Shown here: positions 41,285 through 54,020 of the stretch, piece after piece | Layout: each line of letters begins with the position of its first letter | Numbering within the stretch: the stretch's first letter is position 1 | Assembly: GCF_002865645.1 (NCBI RefSeq) | Contig: NW_020194588.1 | Coordinates: 974,092 to 1,038,091 of the forward strand | Direction of reading: 5' to 3' | DNA: 64,000 nucleotides | Origin: Hyaloscypha bicolor E | Taxonomy: Eukaryota > Ascomycota > Leotiomycetes > Helotiales > Hyaloscyphaceae | Made by a program: the position numbers and the translations under genes | The notes under the pieces: generated by a model | The model's input: the letters and a program-made list of their open reading frames with translations, nothing else | Told to the model about the DNA's origin: nothing | Database searches by the model: none

Positions 41285-41590
41285 AATTAGTATTAGTTTA
41301 TTAGTAATATATAGTATTATTATATAATATATATAAAATACTAATATATTAAAGTTAATAAAGTTATTAATATTTAGAAATAAGAATTATAATATTATAG
41401 TATTAATATATAATTCCTAAATTTACTAAGCCTAATAAAATCTAGTTTACTAGTCGAATTACTTATAAAATATAAGATTATATAATTATATTTTATATCT
41501 TATATTTTATTATTTATATCTTATTATTTATATCTCGTATTTCGAGTTCCGTAACTATATATATAACTTCTAAAGAAATAGCTATACTAA
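41285..41590 (-). repeat. Copia copy C 5' LTR
   Basis: Pairs with 35,180-35,455. Sequence beyond 41,590 switches abruptly to gypsy reverse transcriptase. Confidence 0.75.
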
Positions 41591-42839
41591 TATATATAAT
41601 ATTAAATTTATACTTTTTAATATTTATTTATAAGCCTATATTTCGAAAATACTAAAAAACTTTCTTTATATAAAGTTTATATTTTAGTTTATTATTAAAA
41701 TAAATAAGAATATTATTAAAATAAGCTATATAAAAGTTATTAAAATAATTAAATAAAATATTATTTATATAATATTAATAAATAGCTAATTTATTAATTA
41801 ATCTAAAAAATAAAACCTTATATTTATATATTTTATAATATATATAAAATATTATTAATTCTTCTAATATCGGATTTATATAAATTTAATAGAAAGCCTA
41901 ATAAATATTAAACTTTATAAAGATTTTAGTTTAACTAATTCTAGCTAAAATCTTATTAATAAAAGAAAGAAAATAATAGTTCTTATAAATAATCTAATTA
42001 AACTTCCGGTAATTAAAATAGAACTATAAGCTTTTATTAGACTTTTTTATAAAAAGAATAAAGGCTATAAATAATAACTAGCTAGAAGTAATAAAGCCTT
42101 TATTAAGATTCTCTAGAAAATATTTCTTTATAGCCTTTAATTTTATTATTCTTATCTTATATAAAAGGCTATATCTATAATAGCTAGTATTATATAATTA
42201 ATATAGATGTGGCTTTAACTAAAAGAGTTAGTTTTAGCTAAGGTTTTAAGCTATAATTCAAATCAAGCTCGCTTTTAAAGCTCGGCATTTTAATAGTCTT
42301 AGCTATATCTACTTATCTATTACTATATCTTACTTCTTTTTTCCTTAGCTTTAGATTCTTAAGATATAGAAAATTATTAATTTTTAAGCCTTATTCTATT
42401 ACTTTATTTCTACTATTATAATATCTTAAATATATCTTTACTTTCTTTTCTAATTATATCTTATAATTATATAACTAATAGAAAAATAAAGTATTAAAAG
42501 CTTTTTTAGAGAAAATATTAGTAAACTTAATATATTATTCGGAAATAATAGGCTTTTTAGTATTAGCTTCTAAACGGAATTATTTTTATTATTTTAGAAG
42601 GCTATTAATCTTATAAAGGCTTATAATAAAGGCTTTATTTTCGGGTTATTAAAAGTTATAATATATATTTATAAATCTAATAATAGTAATTTTAATAATA
42701 GAAGCTTTTATTAGCTTTCTTTCTATATATAGTCTTTTCTAATATAAGATATTTATAAAATAAATAATACTAACTAGAAAGTCTTTATTTAGTAATAGCT
42801 ATTTTAAGTATTTTATTTATAAAAGTATTTAATTTTTAG
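41591..42839 (-). mobile_element. Gypsy reverse transcriptase fragment truncated by copia copy C
   Basis: On the minus strand from about 42,150 down to 41,600 a gypsy RT N-terminal half reads through stops: LKAIKKYFLENLNKGFI, FYFNYRKFNQ near 42,005, IFIKFNIYQAFYQIYI and a decayed catalytic-box region. These match the order PSNRSP, F-DYRKLN, KLDIRQAFHRI and YLDD in gypsy RT. The fragment stops at the LTR of copia C. The upstream (right) part to 42,839 is undefined, perhaps protease/gag. Confidence 0.75.
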
Positions 42840-42858
42840 CTTTTATAAAATAAAAGTA

Positions 42859-44694
42859 ATATTATATAATAATTATACTTTAGTTATATATAGGCTCATA
42901 TAATTATATTTATTATATTTAAGCTCTAGCTACTTATATTATACCTCTTTTTCTTTCTTTGTTAAATATATATTACTTATACTTATATTTATTATAATAA
43001 ATAATAATAAGATTTATTAATTCGATTTAATTAGAATCTCTTTACTTTTAATTACTTATAAATCTATCTATATCCCTAATAGAGCCCTCTAAAGCTCTAT
43101 TCTAATTAGTTAATCTCTTAATTAAGCTATTAACTAGAAACTATTAATTTAGCTAATATAGCCTATTTATTAATAATAATATTATTATATTATTATATCT
43201 TCTAATAAGTCTTCTATTACTAAATTAAAGGCTCCCGAATATTAACTTATAGTTTACCCTAATTCTAATGAATTAGAATTATTAGAATAGCTAGCTATAG
43301 CTATTTCTGGCCAGAAAATTAGTATTTAAATACTATAATAAATAAATAATAAAGTATTTAGTAAATACTAGTTAAATATTATTAATTTAATTATTAAATC
43401 TGCTATTAATTAGGCTATTTAGAACGAGTTAATTTTCTTTATATAAGATATAATTATAAATTAGCTATTATAATTGCGATTTCAAACTATATTTTCTATT
43501 CTAGCTTCTTCTATTATTAAATAGCTACTATTATTAGCTTCTTAATAACTTTTTTCTTTTTCGGACGAATTCAAATACCCTTAATTCAATTATTAATTGC
43601 CTTTTCTTCTTTCTTCTAAACTCGAAAGTATTAGCCTCTTTAAATTATCTATCTATATATATCTGCCTAAAGTACTAATTTATAAAAGCAAATACCTAAT
43701 TTACTATAACGTTTTTAACTTTATTAATATCTTATAACTAAATACTAAAAACGTTTATATAAATAAATAATAGATATATTATTTATAGGGCTTTATTATA
43801 ATTTAGTAAACTATAGAATTATTAGATTTATGAAAACATTTCTTAAAATAGTTATCTTTAGAGATTGTTTTTCAGACTCTTATTAATTAGTTTAAGATAC
43901 TAGCTTCTATTACTTTTTATTAAATTAATAAGATATATTTTATATATTTCTAAATATATAATAAAATATATATTTTAGAATATCTAATTATTTATTTTTA
44001 CTTTACTAGATATATTAGTTTTAAATCCGAATTCTATATTATTCTAATAATATAAAATATACTAGATTTCCAGATTAGGCTAGTTTTAGATATTTTATTA
44101 ATTAGTATTATTAAAGCCTAATTAATAATAAATACAAATTCCGAATAATTAATTATATATAATCTAGTAACTAGATTTAAGATATTACTAGTTCTAGCTT
44201 TAATAATATTACTAAAGCCTTCTATTCTTATTTTATTAAACCCGAAACTTTCTAGTTTCTATATCTTTTATTTATATATCTCTATTCTAAAATAGCTTAA
44301 TAATAAGATATATATAGTAATAATAGCCGGAAATAAAATATATTAGAATTCTTATAGATAGAATAAATATCTATAATATAAAAATAACCCGGTAGAATTA
44401 TCTAATTAGAATAAAGAAATTAGATAAGGCTATTTTTTGGGTTTTAAATATAATTAGGCTATTTTTGAATTTTTTAAATTGAAATTATTCGATCTTTTTT
44501 TCTTTTTATAAAATTGGCCTATATAATTCTTTCTTTTTTAGAGAGCCTATATTATATAATAATTATATTCTAGTTATATATAGGCCTATATAATTATATT
44601 TATTATATTTAAGTTCTGGCTATTTATATTATATCTTCTTTTCTCTTTTTATTAAATATATATTATTTATACTTATATTTATAATAATAAATAA
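42859..44694. mobile_element. Short unit flanked by about 145-bp direct repeats
   Basis: Direct repeats at 42,859-43,005 and 44,549-44,694 share ATTATATAATAATTATA, TTAGTTATATATAGGC and TATATTATTTATACTTATAT-type segments and enclose about 1.54 kb. The + strand inside reads for several hundred codons with stops that are nearly all TAG/TAA where CAG/CAA would be expected, suggesting a decayed single ORF with no recognisable RT or integrase. The size and flanking repeats fit a non-autonomous LTR element; alternatively the repeats are LTR pieces of the neighbouring gypsy relic. Confidence 0.5.
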
Positions 44695-45069
44695 CTAGTA
44701 CTAACTTTAGTTCTTTATTTGAATTTAATTCTAAATTAGTAAAATTATATTCGAAAATAATATTATTAGTAAAACTAATATATAAAAAGAAATTAATAAT
44801 AGAATTATTCTTTACATTATAGTTTTTTATAAAGGCTTGTTTTTTAGCTATTTATTATTAGTTCTTTTTATTAAATATATAATTTCTGGCTTTAATATTT
44901 ATTTAATAATTAAAATAAAAAATATATTTTAAAATAGAAAATAAAGCTTTTTAAAATATAGGAATTTCTTATATAATTAAAAGTAATAAAAAAAGACTCT
45001 CGAGTTATATTAAATATTAGTTTCGGATATTAAAAAACAAATTAAAGTATTTTAGTTATTTATAATTAA
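44695..45069. other. AT-rich spacer, nothing recognised
   Basis: Between two repeat units; no domain or repeat structure seen. Confidence 0.45.
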
Positions 45070-45288
45070 TATTACGGGCCAGGCCTTTATATAAAGAAAA
45101 CTAATAGTTTAATTAATTAAATAGAATTCTTTAAGAAAAAAGAAAAAAAAGAAAAAACAAGAAAAGTAAAACTATATTCTTTAAAGTATTTGAGCTCTCT
45201 AAATAATATATAATTATTCTATTAACCCAAGAAAGTATATTATATAGGCTTCTAGCCAAGTATATAAATCAGGTTTTAACTCGTTATA
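45070..45288 (-). repeat. 3' LTR of the 45.1-51.0 kb gypsy element
   Basis: Shares GGGCCAGGCCTTTATATAA (one mismatch), AAGTAAAACTATATTCTTTA and GGCTTCTAGYCAAGTATATA with 50,749-51,000. Confidence 0.8.
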
Positions 45289-48200
45289 TTACTCTTTTTC
45301 TTATTTATAAATTCTAGTTCTATAAATATATAAATAAAACTTCTTTTTATTAAATAATTTCTTTTTAAGTTTCTAATATTATTATTACTTTAAATATAAA
45401 ATATAATTCCTATATAAAGTATATATAGCTCTTTTATTTTATAAATAGCTTTTTTAAAAGGCTCTAATTATATCTTATATATTTGTTTTTATTTTCTATA
45501 GGCTATAATTATAATTATAAGTTATTTTAGAACTAATTTAATAATAGATTTATTATAGCTAGCTAGAAGAATTTATTATAAAATATATTATAAATTTCTA
45601 GAAAGATATTAAGCTAAAAACTATAGCTTTCTATTACTTTAATTACTATATACTTAATATATTTTATATTAAGCTTCTTAATTAGTCTATTTATTCGAAT
45701 ATTCTAGAGATTAAGCTAGGCTTTATCCCTAACTTTAAATTCCAGAGCCTAATTTCTTTTCTAATTAATTACTTTTTTTAGAATTACTAGACTATTACTA
45801 TTATAGCTTATATATATTCTTATATATTATAGAGCCTATATATAATATTATCTATTACTTAAATAAATAATAATTCTCTGCCTTTTTTACTAATTTTATT
45901 CTAAAGCTATATTAGTTTAATATAATATTTATAAGATAAAAAGAATTACTTATTTCCTATAAATAAAATATTCCGATTATTAATTCCTAGCTTAATATAT
46001 AATAAGAAAATTACTTAGTTTATTTAATTATAATTTATAAAAATATAAAAAAAGATCTTAATTATCTAATTTATTCTTTCTATAAACCTGTTTATTTTAG
46101 AATAATATATTATAAATAGTTAATAAGTAATATCTAATAGCTTATATATTCTAATTTATAATACTTTTATAAACTATCTTTTCTGGTTAGAAACTATTAT
46201 TCTCGGAAGCCTATACTAATAATAATAGGTTTTTATAAACTACTTTATTACTATTTCTATTATAATTTTTACTATAGCTTTAAATATTACTTTTTTCTCT
46301 AAATAATTTATAATAATTATTATATTAGTATATTTTTTATTTAATAAAAGTTCTATTATAAAATTAATCGAGATTTTTTACTAGATTTAACTCGAAATAA
46401 AAAGAGGTTTTAAAAACCTCTAATAATAATTTCTTTATACTTTATTTCTTTTATAAGTATTATTATTCTATATAAACTAATATATTTGCCTTAATATATT
46501 TAGCTAGAAAAACTATTATATAAAAAGAATATTTATAATATCCAGTTCTAAATAGCTATACTAAATCGAGTTATAGGTCTATTAAATTAGCTTTATATAA
46601 AGCTTTATTAAGTTAAGAACCTATTATTATTTCCGGAAAAGAAATTATTTCGACTAGAATAATAAATATTTCTCTATTAATACTTTAATCTTTAAATTAA
46701 ATAGAAATATTTATCTCTTTTCCTATATTACTTTAATTATAGTCTAATATAGCTTATCTTTTTCTTAAATATTATATTAAAGCTTTCTTAATATATTTTA
46801 AATATTATTTCTCGTTTACTATTCTATTTATCTATTATTAATATAGCTTTTATTCTATTTTTAGCTTTTTAAATCCGGCTTAAAAAGATCTTTTTATTTT
46901 AAGAAAAATCCCGTTCTATTTCTTCTATTTCTTTACTAGTTTATATCTATAAATTAGGCCTCTATATTTTACTAGTTTTCTAGCTAGATACTTCTTTCTT
47001 AGTTTTAATTATTTAGGCCAGACTTAGAAAACCGGGCAAACTTCTTTTTAATCTATTTTCTTATTTATATTAGTATTATAAGAATTAAATTTTTAAAGAG
47101 GTTATTAAAGATCTCTAGCTTTAATAATTATAATATTTTAGACTATTAATAATTATTTTCTTTTCTATTAAAAAGGTTTTATTCTTGCTTTAAAAATATA
47201 TCTATTTATTTATTATTCTTTCCTAAAATATATAAGATTTTAAAATTATATTATAATAGAATTAGAAACTATTTTATTTACTATTTAATAAGTTTCCGTA
47301 TTATTATAAAATATTCTAGGTTTTTATAATTTATTCGGATTTCAAATTAATAAATACTTTTAGTTCTATATTTTATTTTTTTAAATAATAAATAATTACA
47401 AGTATTTCCTTATTATAAATCTTATAATTATATTTTATAAAATTATTTTTCTTTAAAAAAATATATAGAATTATAAAATACTCTCTCTATTAACTTATAT
47501 AAGAATATTACCTATATTTTATTTAAAAAAATCTATTTCGAGAATTATTTTCCGGTTATAATTAAATTATACTAATATTAGAATTAAAATAAATATCTTT
47601 TTAAATATCTTTTTAAACTTCTAGAAAGCAGTTTTTATTTTATTTATTTATAAAAATAATTAATTCTTATATATAAAATTAAATAATAATTAAATAATTT
47701 CTGAAAATTCCCGAATAAAATATTAATAAAAATTAATAAATTCTAGAAAACTCTATATATCTTTTATTAAATTCGGGGCTTTCTAATTTAAAATAGCTTT
47801 AACTTTTACTAGATCTATATAAATACCCTTTCGGGCCTTTATAATAAACTATAAATATTTTATTAATTTGATCTCAAATTCGTATTTATTAATATCTAGC
47901 TATAAATCTATTTCTTAAAATTATTAGAGAATCTTTTATATATACTTATAATACTCTTTTCTTAATTCTAATAAATAAACCAGAATATTATTTATATAGG
48001 CAAAATAGAACTCGTTTAGGAAATTTATAAAAGTCTAATTAATATATTTCTAAAATATATTCGGGATATTTACTAGGCTAAAGAAAATTACTAATTATTT
48101 ATAGAATTTATATCTTATATAAAACATTATTTTTTACTTATTTTCTTTAATAATATAAATCTTATAAAAAGCTATTATAATATTAAGCTTTATAAACTAT

Positions 48201-50748
48201 TTTACTTTTCTAATATTCTAAAAGATTTTATAAATTAATAAAAGTAAATACTAGTTCTTTTTTATATATTTATTTAGGCTCTAATAGTTTATATAGAACT
48301 ATAATTCCCTATTAAATTTCTATATAAAAAGAATAAAAATAATAGTAGAAAAATAGCTTATTTAAATAAATTTCTTATTTAATAGTTCTATAAGTATTTT
48401 CTATAATACTAGAAGCTTATTTCGAGATATATTATATAATAGGCCCTATAATATAATAGGTTTCTTTTTATTAACTTCTTTTAATTTAATCTAGTAATTA
48501 ATTTCTTTACTTTAATTAAATAAAATATCTTTTAGAAGCTCGTATATTATTTCGAGAGCTTTATATAAGAATTAGTTTTATTCTTTTAAATTAGGACTTT
48601 TTAAATATTTATTAGACTAGCTAAAAAAAACTTCTATATTTCTCTTTTTATTTTTCTTTATTAAATAAAAGAATAAAGCTATTAAGACCTATATATAGTT
48701 TACTATTTATAGGTTAAGAATTAGTAACTTACTTACCCTATTTTATATTAAGGTCTCTAATAATAAAACAAATAGTTCTAATCTCGAATTATAAATTTAT
48801 ATATTTTATAAATAGAGCTATTATATATTTAAGATTATATTTAAACCAGAAATCTTTGAAATTATATAAAGAAAAATATAAGATTTATAATAGTTATTAA
48901 TATTTATATTAAATACTACTATTTCTCTAATTATATTCGGTACTATTCTATTAAAAGCCTTTATTTATTTAAGAGTAATTAATATATACTAGAGGTTATA
49001 TTAATTAATAAAGTAAGAATTAATTATTTTATATAATATATATCTAGTATTAATAAGAGTTTATATAAAATACTTTTTATTAACTATTACTAATATAAGA
49101 AAAGAGGGCCTAATTATATTCTTCTAAAATTACTTCTAAACTTACTAATTTAATTTTATTTCTATATATTTCTAATAGTAACTTTTATTAGAAACTAGTC
49201 TTTTTCCGAATTAAATAAATTCAAGTTCTTTTTATTTTTACTTTTATTCTCGTTCGAGATATTAATATTTTTTTCCCGAGCTACTTTTGCCTTTTTTAAA
49301 GCTATTCTTAATATTTTTATACTTTTTTCTTTTACTTTTAACTATTTTTTCTTTTTCTCTTTTCTTTATTTACTAGTTCGGGAAAAGAAGCTCAAATATA
49401 GCTTTATTTAATAATTATATATAAAATAGTTATCTTAATTATACTAAAGGTAAAGTTTTTTTCTTTTCTATTAATTAATTTCGTTCTAAAAAGCCTAATT
49501 AGAAATATTCTTTAATTACTATTTTATATTATTTATAGTAAACTTCTATTTTATTAGCTAAATAGACAAAGCGGCTCTAGGCAGAAAAGGGCTTTTAGGC
49601 CTTTTATTTAACTAGTTCGAATAATAAGTTTTTATATTCTTAATTTCAGTTAGCTAATTATTAATTATTTATAACTAGAAATAGTATTTCTTATATAATT
49701 CTTCTTCTTTTATTTCTACTATTTCCTTTATAAGCTTAATTATAATAGCGGCTTTAAAATACTCTTTCTTAATCTTATTTTACTATTTCTATTTCGTTAT
49801 TTCTAGAATTAAGTAATTAAAGTTATTTAAGAATTCGCCTAAAAAAGTTAATTTTTATTAAATTCGATTTAATTTCTCTAGAGCTTTCTATTACTTTTAT
49901 GAGTTATAAAAGGCCAGGTCTATTTATTTAAATAGTTCTTTAATTATAAACTTCTTTCTCTTCTAGATATATTTTAGTTATAGATATATCCGACTTATTA
50001 CTTTTCCGAATAAATATTCGAACCTATATTAAACCCTCTTTTTCTCTCTACTAATTACCTTTCTATTAATTTCCAGCTTTGCCTATAAGAGTCTTTTAAA
50101 CTAGAAATATAGGGCCAAGTTATTTCTACTAAACTTATTAGGGTTCGAAAAGCAGGCTTTTAGTTATTTTATAAAAGGAAATTAAAAGAATATATAGAAT
50201 AAAAGAAGTATTTATATTTATAAAAGATTCGGGGTTATTATATATTTATTAATTAAATTAATTTATATAGCTAGATTTACTATCGAATTTGCCTATTATA
50301 CTACTAGCTCTAATAGCTATTAGAACTGGGTTATAAAGGCTTCCTATAGCTATTAGAGGGCTTTATTTACTATTTTGGCTTTATATAGCTATTTATTTAT
50401 TTAACTAACTATTAGAAGTCTCGCTTCTAAATCTTTATATAATAGAGGAATCCGGTAGTTTTCTTTTCTTAAATCAGGCTTAGAAAAACCTAAATAATTT
50501 CTAGTATTAACTAATTAAATTAATATTCTGGCTTCTATATATAGTTTCGAGTACTCTTTATTACTAGCTTTTATATATTTCAAAGTCTTATTAAGGTATT
50601 AGCTTTATAGATAGTTTTAAATAAAGTCTACTTCTAGCTTTATCTATTTCGAGCTTTATTTTCTATATATAAGTTCAGGTATTCTTTATTTCTAGCTTTA
50701 TATATATATAATTTCTAGTTAGTAAAAATAGAGAAGAGAGAATTCTAA

Positions 50749-51000
50749 TATTATAGGCCAGGCCTTTATATAAAGAAAACTAGTAGTTTAATTAACTAAA
50801 TAGAATTCTTTAAAAAGAAAAGAAAAATAAAAATAAAAGAAGTAAAACTATATTCTTTAAAATATTCGAGCTTCCTAAATAATATATAATTATTTTATTA
50901 ATTCAAAGAAATATATTATATAATAAAGGCCCTGGCCTTTATTATATAACTTAATATAGGCTTCTAGTCAAGTATATAAATCGGGTCTTAACCCGCTATA
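50749..51000 (-). repeat. 5' LTR of the 45.1-51.0 kb gypsy element, with a palindromic insertion
   Basis: Same as the left LTR except for about 33-36 extra bp containing a perfect inverted repeat (see 50,917-50,948). Confidence 0.8.
50917..50948. repeat. Perfect 15-bp inverted repeat with 2-nt loop, absent from partner LTR
   Basis: TATATAATAAAGGCC and its exact complement GGCCTTTATTATATA are separated by CT. The left LTR of the same element lacks it, so it was gained in this copy or lost from the other. Related palindromes occur in or beside other LTR families in this window. Confidence 0.9.
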
Positions 51001-52732
51001 ATTGCGAATAAAATTATAAGATTCGAATTCAAGAATTAATAAAGAAATATTATATTATTATTTCTTATTAATAATGAAATATATTTTTAGGAAATAAATA
51101 ATATAGGTTTCTAGCTTACTATTATATTTCTTAATACTAATAGACTTAAATAAATACTAGAACTTAAGATTAAAAAAAGAATTTATAATAAAAGAAATAT
51201 TAATAAATATAAAACTATTTATTTCGGAATTAGTAAAAGAAAAAATATTAATTAAATATTTATTATAAAATAAAATATAAAATAGAATTAAATATAATTC
51301 TTTTATTAACTAATTTAGATTAATTTTTATAAAATTAATTTCAAGTTTATTAAAAAAAAATCTTTTTCTAAATATTCTTATTTCTTAATATATTATTTAT
51401 ATTAGCTTTTATAAACTAATTGTTTTTCTATAATTTCTTAATATTAATAAAGAACTTTAATATTAGATAATTATAAGTAATATAACTAATTTAAAAATAA
51501 TTAAAATAAATTAAAGTTGAAATAGAAGTATTTTCTCTTTTAATAACTAGCTTACTAATAATTAAAAGTATTCGAACTAATATAAAGATATAAGAAATTA
51601 TTATATATAGTTTAAAAGCAAAAAATATAAAGATATTAGAAATAGTAGAAATTAGAAAAATAATTATAGTTTAAGTCTTAATATATTTTCTAAGAATTTT
51701 ATAGGTTTATAATATCTTTATTTCAAAATTAATTAATAAAGCAATATAATATAAGCTATAGAATATATAAATAAAATAATATTTACTTATAAGTTGTTTT
51801 TAAAGAAAAAGTATTAGCTTATTATATAGCTTATTAAAATAATCTTATAAATAAATCTAAGCTTTATTTATTAAATAAATAAACTTAGTTTTAAACTTAT
51901 AAAAGATCTAAACCTTATTTATTTATAGTTTCTTATATTTATATCTAGCTTTATATATATAATAAAAATTAATAAAGTATTTACTAAAATAATTAATTAT
52001 TTCTATAGCTATTTTAAAAGAATTAGTAATATTAGACTTATATTAAATATATAAATAATATTAGATATTACCTTTTATATAATTAAAAATATAATATATA
52101 TAAGTATTTTTATTTATATAATAGTTTATATTAATTTTAAATTTATTAATAATCTGAATTTTTATTATTACTAAGCTTTAAGAAATCCGGAATTTTTATA
52201 GAACGGAACTTGCTATATTTAGAGATTTTTTTGGCCGGATATATTTATTTAATAAAAGAAATTTATAAATTAAATATTATATTATAGTATTTAGATTAGA
52301 AGTATATATTACTTAAAATATAATTTCTATTAATAAAATATTCTCGGAAAACCTTATTTATATTAAGTAAATAAGCAAAATTAATAGCCAAGCTATTTAG
52401 AATTATATAATTAATTTAGATATCTATTTGAATTTTAATTTACGCTTATTATAATATAAATATATTAAAATAGATATTAAATAAAATAAGAGATCTTATC
52501 TTTTCGAGATAAAAAATTCTATTCTAAATATATTTTTAGAACCGAATATAAGAGATAGAATTATAAAATATAAATAAAGAGCTTTAGAAAAGCTATTAGT
52601 ATAAAAGGTTATATTAAAAATATTATATATATATATAATTTATATATATAAAGTTATTTTTTAGAAGTAAATAATTATTTTAGAAAAGATATTCTAGAGT
52701 TTTTTTATATAAAAAAAAGAGCTTAATTTAAT
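51001..52732. other. AT-rich RIP-degraded sequence, probably remnant of an older element
   Basis: No protein domain could be named. The + strand around 52,100-52,700 has a loosely open frame with RIP-type stops. It ends at the second copy of the 17,052 repeat, so it may be the other end of that interrupted element. Confidence 0.4.
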
Positions 52733-53008
52733 ATTATAGTTCTATAAAAAGAGTTCATAAATAAGGCAGTTATAAAAGAACTATTTATTTAGAAAATTAA
52801 ACTAAAAAAGAAAAAAAGCCTCGAGTTAAAATTCCTTAAATATTTATAATTTCTTGCTTATAGCTTAGTCTAATAGAACTTAATATCCTAAATTTCCCAG
52901 AGTATAGCTTTCTTTAGTAATATACCTATATTATATATAACTATTAGATAATTATAAATATCTAAATATATAAATATTTAGATATTATACTAAATAGAAT
53001 ATAAAATC
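52733..53008. repeat. LTR-like repeat, copy 2 (partner at 17,052-17,371)
   Basis: Direct repeat of 17,052-17,371 with the same order of segments (AAGAACTATTTATTTAGAAAA, AGCTTAGTCTAATAGA, terminal TAAATATYTAAATAT motifs). It is slightly less mutated than copy 1. Confidence 0.65.
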
Positions 53009-53313
53009 GTAATAATAAAAGGCTTTATAAGGCAATTATAAACTCAATTAAAGGCTATAATAGCTTAATTTTATTATTATAATATTTTATATAATTATTT
53101 TAATAATTAATATTTTATTATAAATATTAAAGTTATTAAATTTAATTTATTAATATAAGTTAACCTTAATAAAATAAGAAATTACTAATAAGTAATATAA
53201 TTATATTTTTTTTATTAGTAAAAAATATTTATAATTTTATATTTATAAGTATTAATTATTAATTTTTATATAATTATAAAAAATAAATTATAAATATAAT
53301 ATTATATTTATAA
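53009..53313. other. AT-rich end of the repeat block
   Basis: No feature seen; the RIP-type composition ends here. Confidence 0.45.
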
Positions 53314-53510
53314 TAGCGGGATCGAGGCAATGGCTAGAACTTAAAGATCCAAGAATTTCATGTATTGAAAATATTAAGCTAAAGAGAAGAAGAAGAGAGA
53401 GAGAAAAGAAAAGGGGATAAAAGAAGGGAATACTAGCTAAAACTACTAAAATGCCGGCTAGCTAGGTAAAACTAGTCATGTAATAGTTATTTCCCTAGCC
53501 AGTGCCGTTA
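53314..53510. repeat. Left LTR of the 1.9-kb element
   Basis: Pairs with 55,007-55,203. Many of the differences are transitions with CpA/TpG kept here and TpA there, so the right copy carries more RIP-type change. Confidence 0.8.
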
Positions 53511-53625
53511 TATTATTCCCCCGGAAACCAAATCTGAATGCCCTTATTCAGGTATATAAAATATAAAAGAAATGAGATTTTGACGAAACCCCTAAAACGG
53601 CCCGTTTTTAATAGTTACTGTCCGA

Positions 53626-54020
53626 CTAATAGCCACTACCTGAGGCTCCAGAACTAGCCTCAGACCCAAAATCGTTTACAGAACTATCCGCAGAGCCGTT
53701 AAGAGAACCGTCTATCGAACCAAGCTCGTCTGCAGAGCCCAAATCGTCTGTAAAACCGTTTATAGAACCAAGCTTATCCAGAGAACCGTCTATAGAACCG
53801 ACCGCAGAGCCCAAATCGTCCGCAGAGCCGGAACTAGCCTCTATATCTGACTCAAACTCTACTCTAGAGCTAGCTTTGCCAGGGTCTTGTCAGCTCTCAG
53901 TTTCCTCAGAGGACAAGTCATTAGCAGGAGGACATCGTAAATAAGCCTCTTCTGGGGTGGAATCGTCCGAATCGGACGAGTTAGAGAAAGGGTATTATAT
54001 CCGACTATGTTGAAATTAGT
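53626..54020 (-). pseudogene. Low-complexity Gly/Ser/Asp repeat protein relic
   Basis: The open part (53,626-53,814) encodes repeats of the type GS-x-DGSLD-LGSI-G/ADELGS. In the same frame the coding trace continues upstream through one TGA to about 54,000 as an acidic, serine-rich segment (SNSSDSDDSTPEEAYL). An additional open frame at 54,163-54,294 with MTRYRRVSSRNRGK may be its N-terminal exon. I do not recognise the protein; a gag-like product of the surrounding LTR element is the simplest idea. Confidence 0.45.

Larger units (their letters stand above)
35180..41590 (-). mobile_element. Ty1/copia retrotransposon copy C, full length, RIP-inactivated
   Basis: The most complete copy: LTRs at 35,180-35,455 (3') and 41,285-41,590 (5'), about 6.4 kb in all. 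Read right to left it has a leader with the GATATCTAG minisatellite (40,646-40,800), then gag at about 40,480-39,000. Gag ends in a zinc-knuckle-like region whose cysteine positions are mutated, with LYFIYKRPEYYLQKYI near 39,200. Next come GAG-pre-integrase/integrase at about 38,700-37,750 and reverse transcriptase/RNase H at about 37,700-35,900. An open + strand stretch of 72 codons at 37,763-37,981 is antisense to this and is not a gene. Confidence 0.82.
45070..51000 (-). mobile_element. Ty3/gypsy retrotransposon with both LTRs, RIP-inactivated
   Basis: LTR-like direct repeats lie at 45,070-45,288 and 50,749-51,000. The minus strand between them reads as gypsy pol. Reverse transcriptase is at about 47,700-48,600, with the segment FCLYK-YSGLF near 47,990 standing where F-AYIDDILVYS is usual, so the catalytic aspartates are lost. 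RNase H lies at about 47,200-47,700, integrase at about 45,700-47,100, and gag at about 48,700-50,700. Stops are RIP-type. The right (5') LTR carries a palindromic insertion absent from the left LTR. Confidence 0.78.

Noticed and set aside
15481..53313. Mitochondrial or organellar origin of the AT-rich block
   Set aside because: It is built of LTR retrotransposons with CpA-to-TpA damage, which is a nuclear RIP signature.
15481..53313. Centromere
   Set aside because: Fungal regional centromeres can be RIP-rich, but nothing in the sequence alone distinguishes this from an ordinary repeat island; it would need CENP-A mapping.
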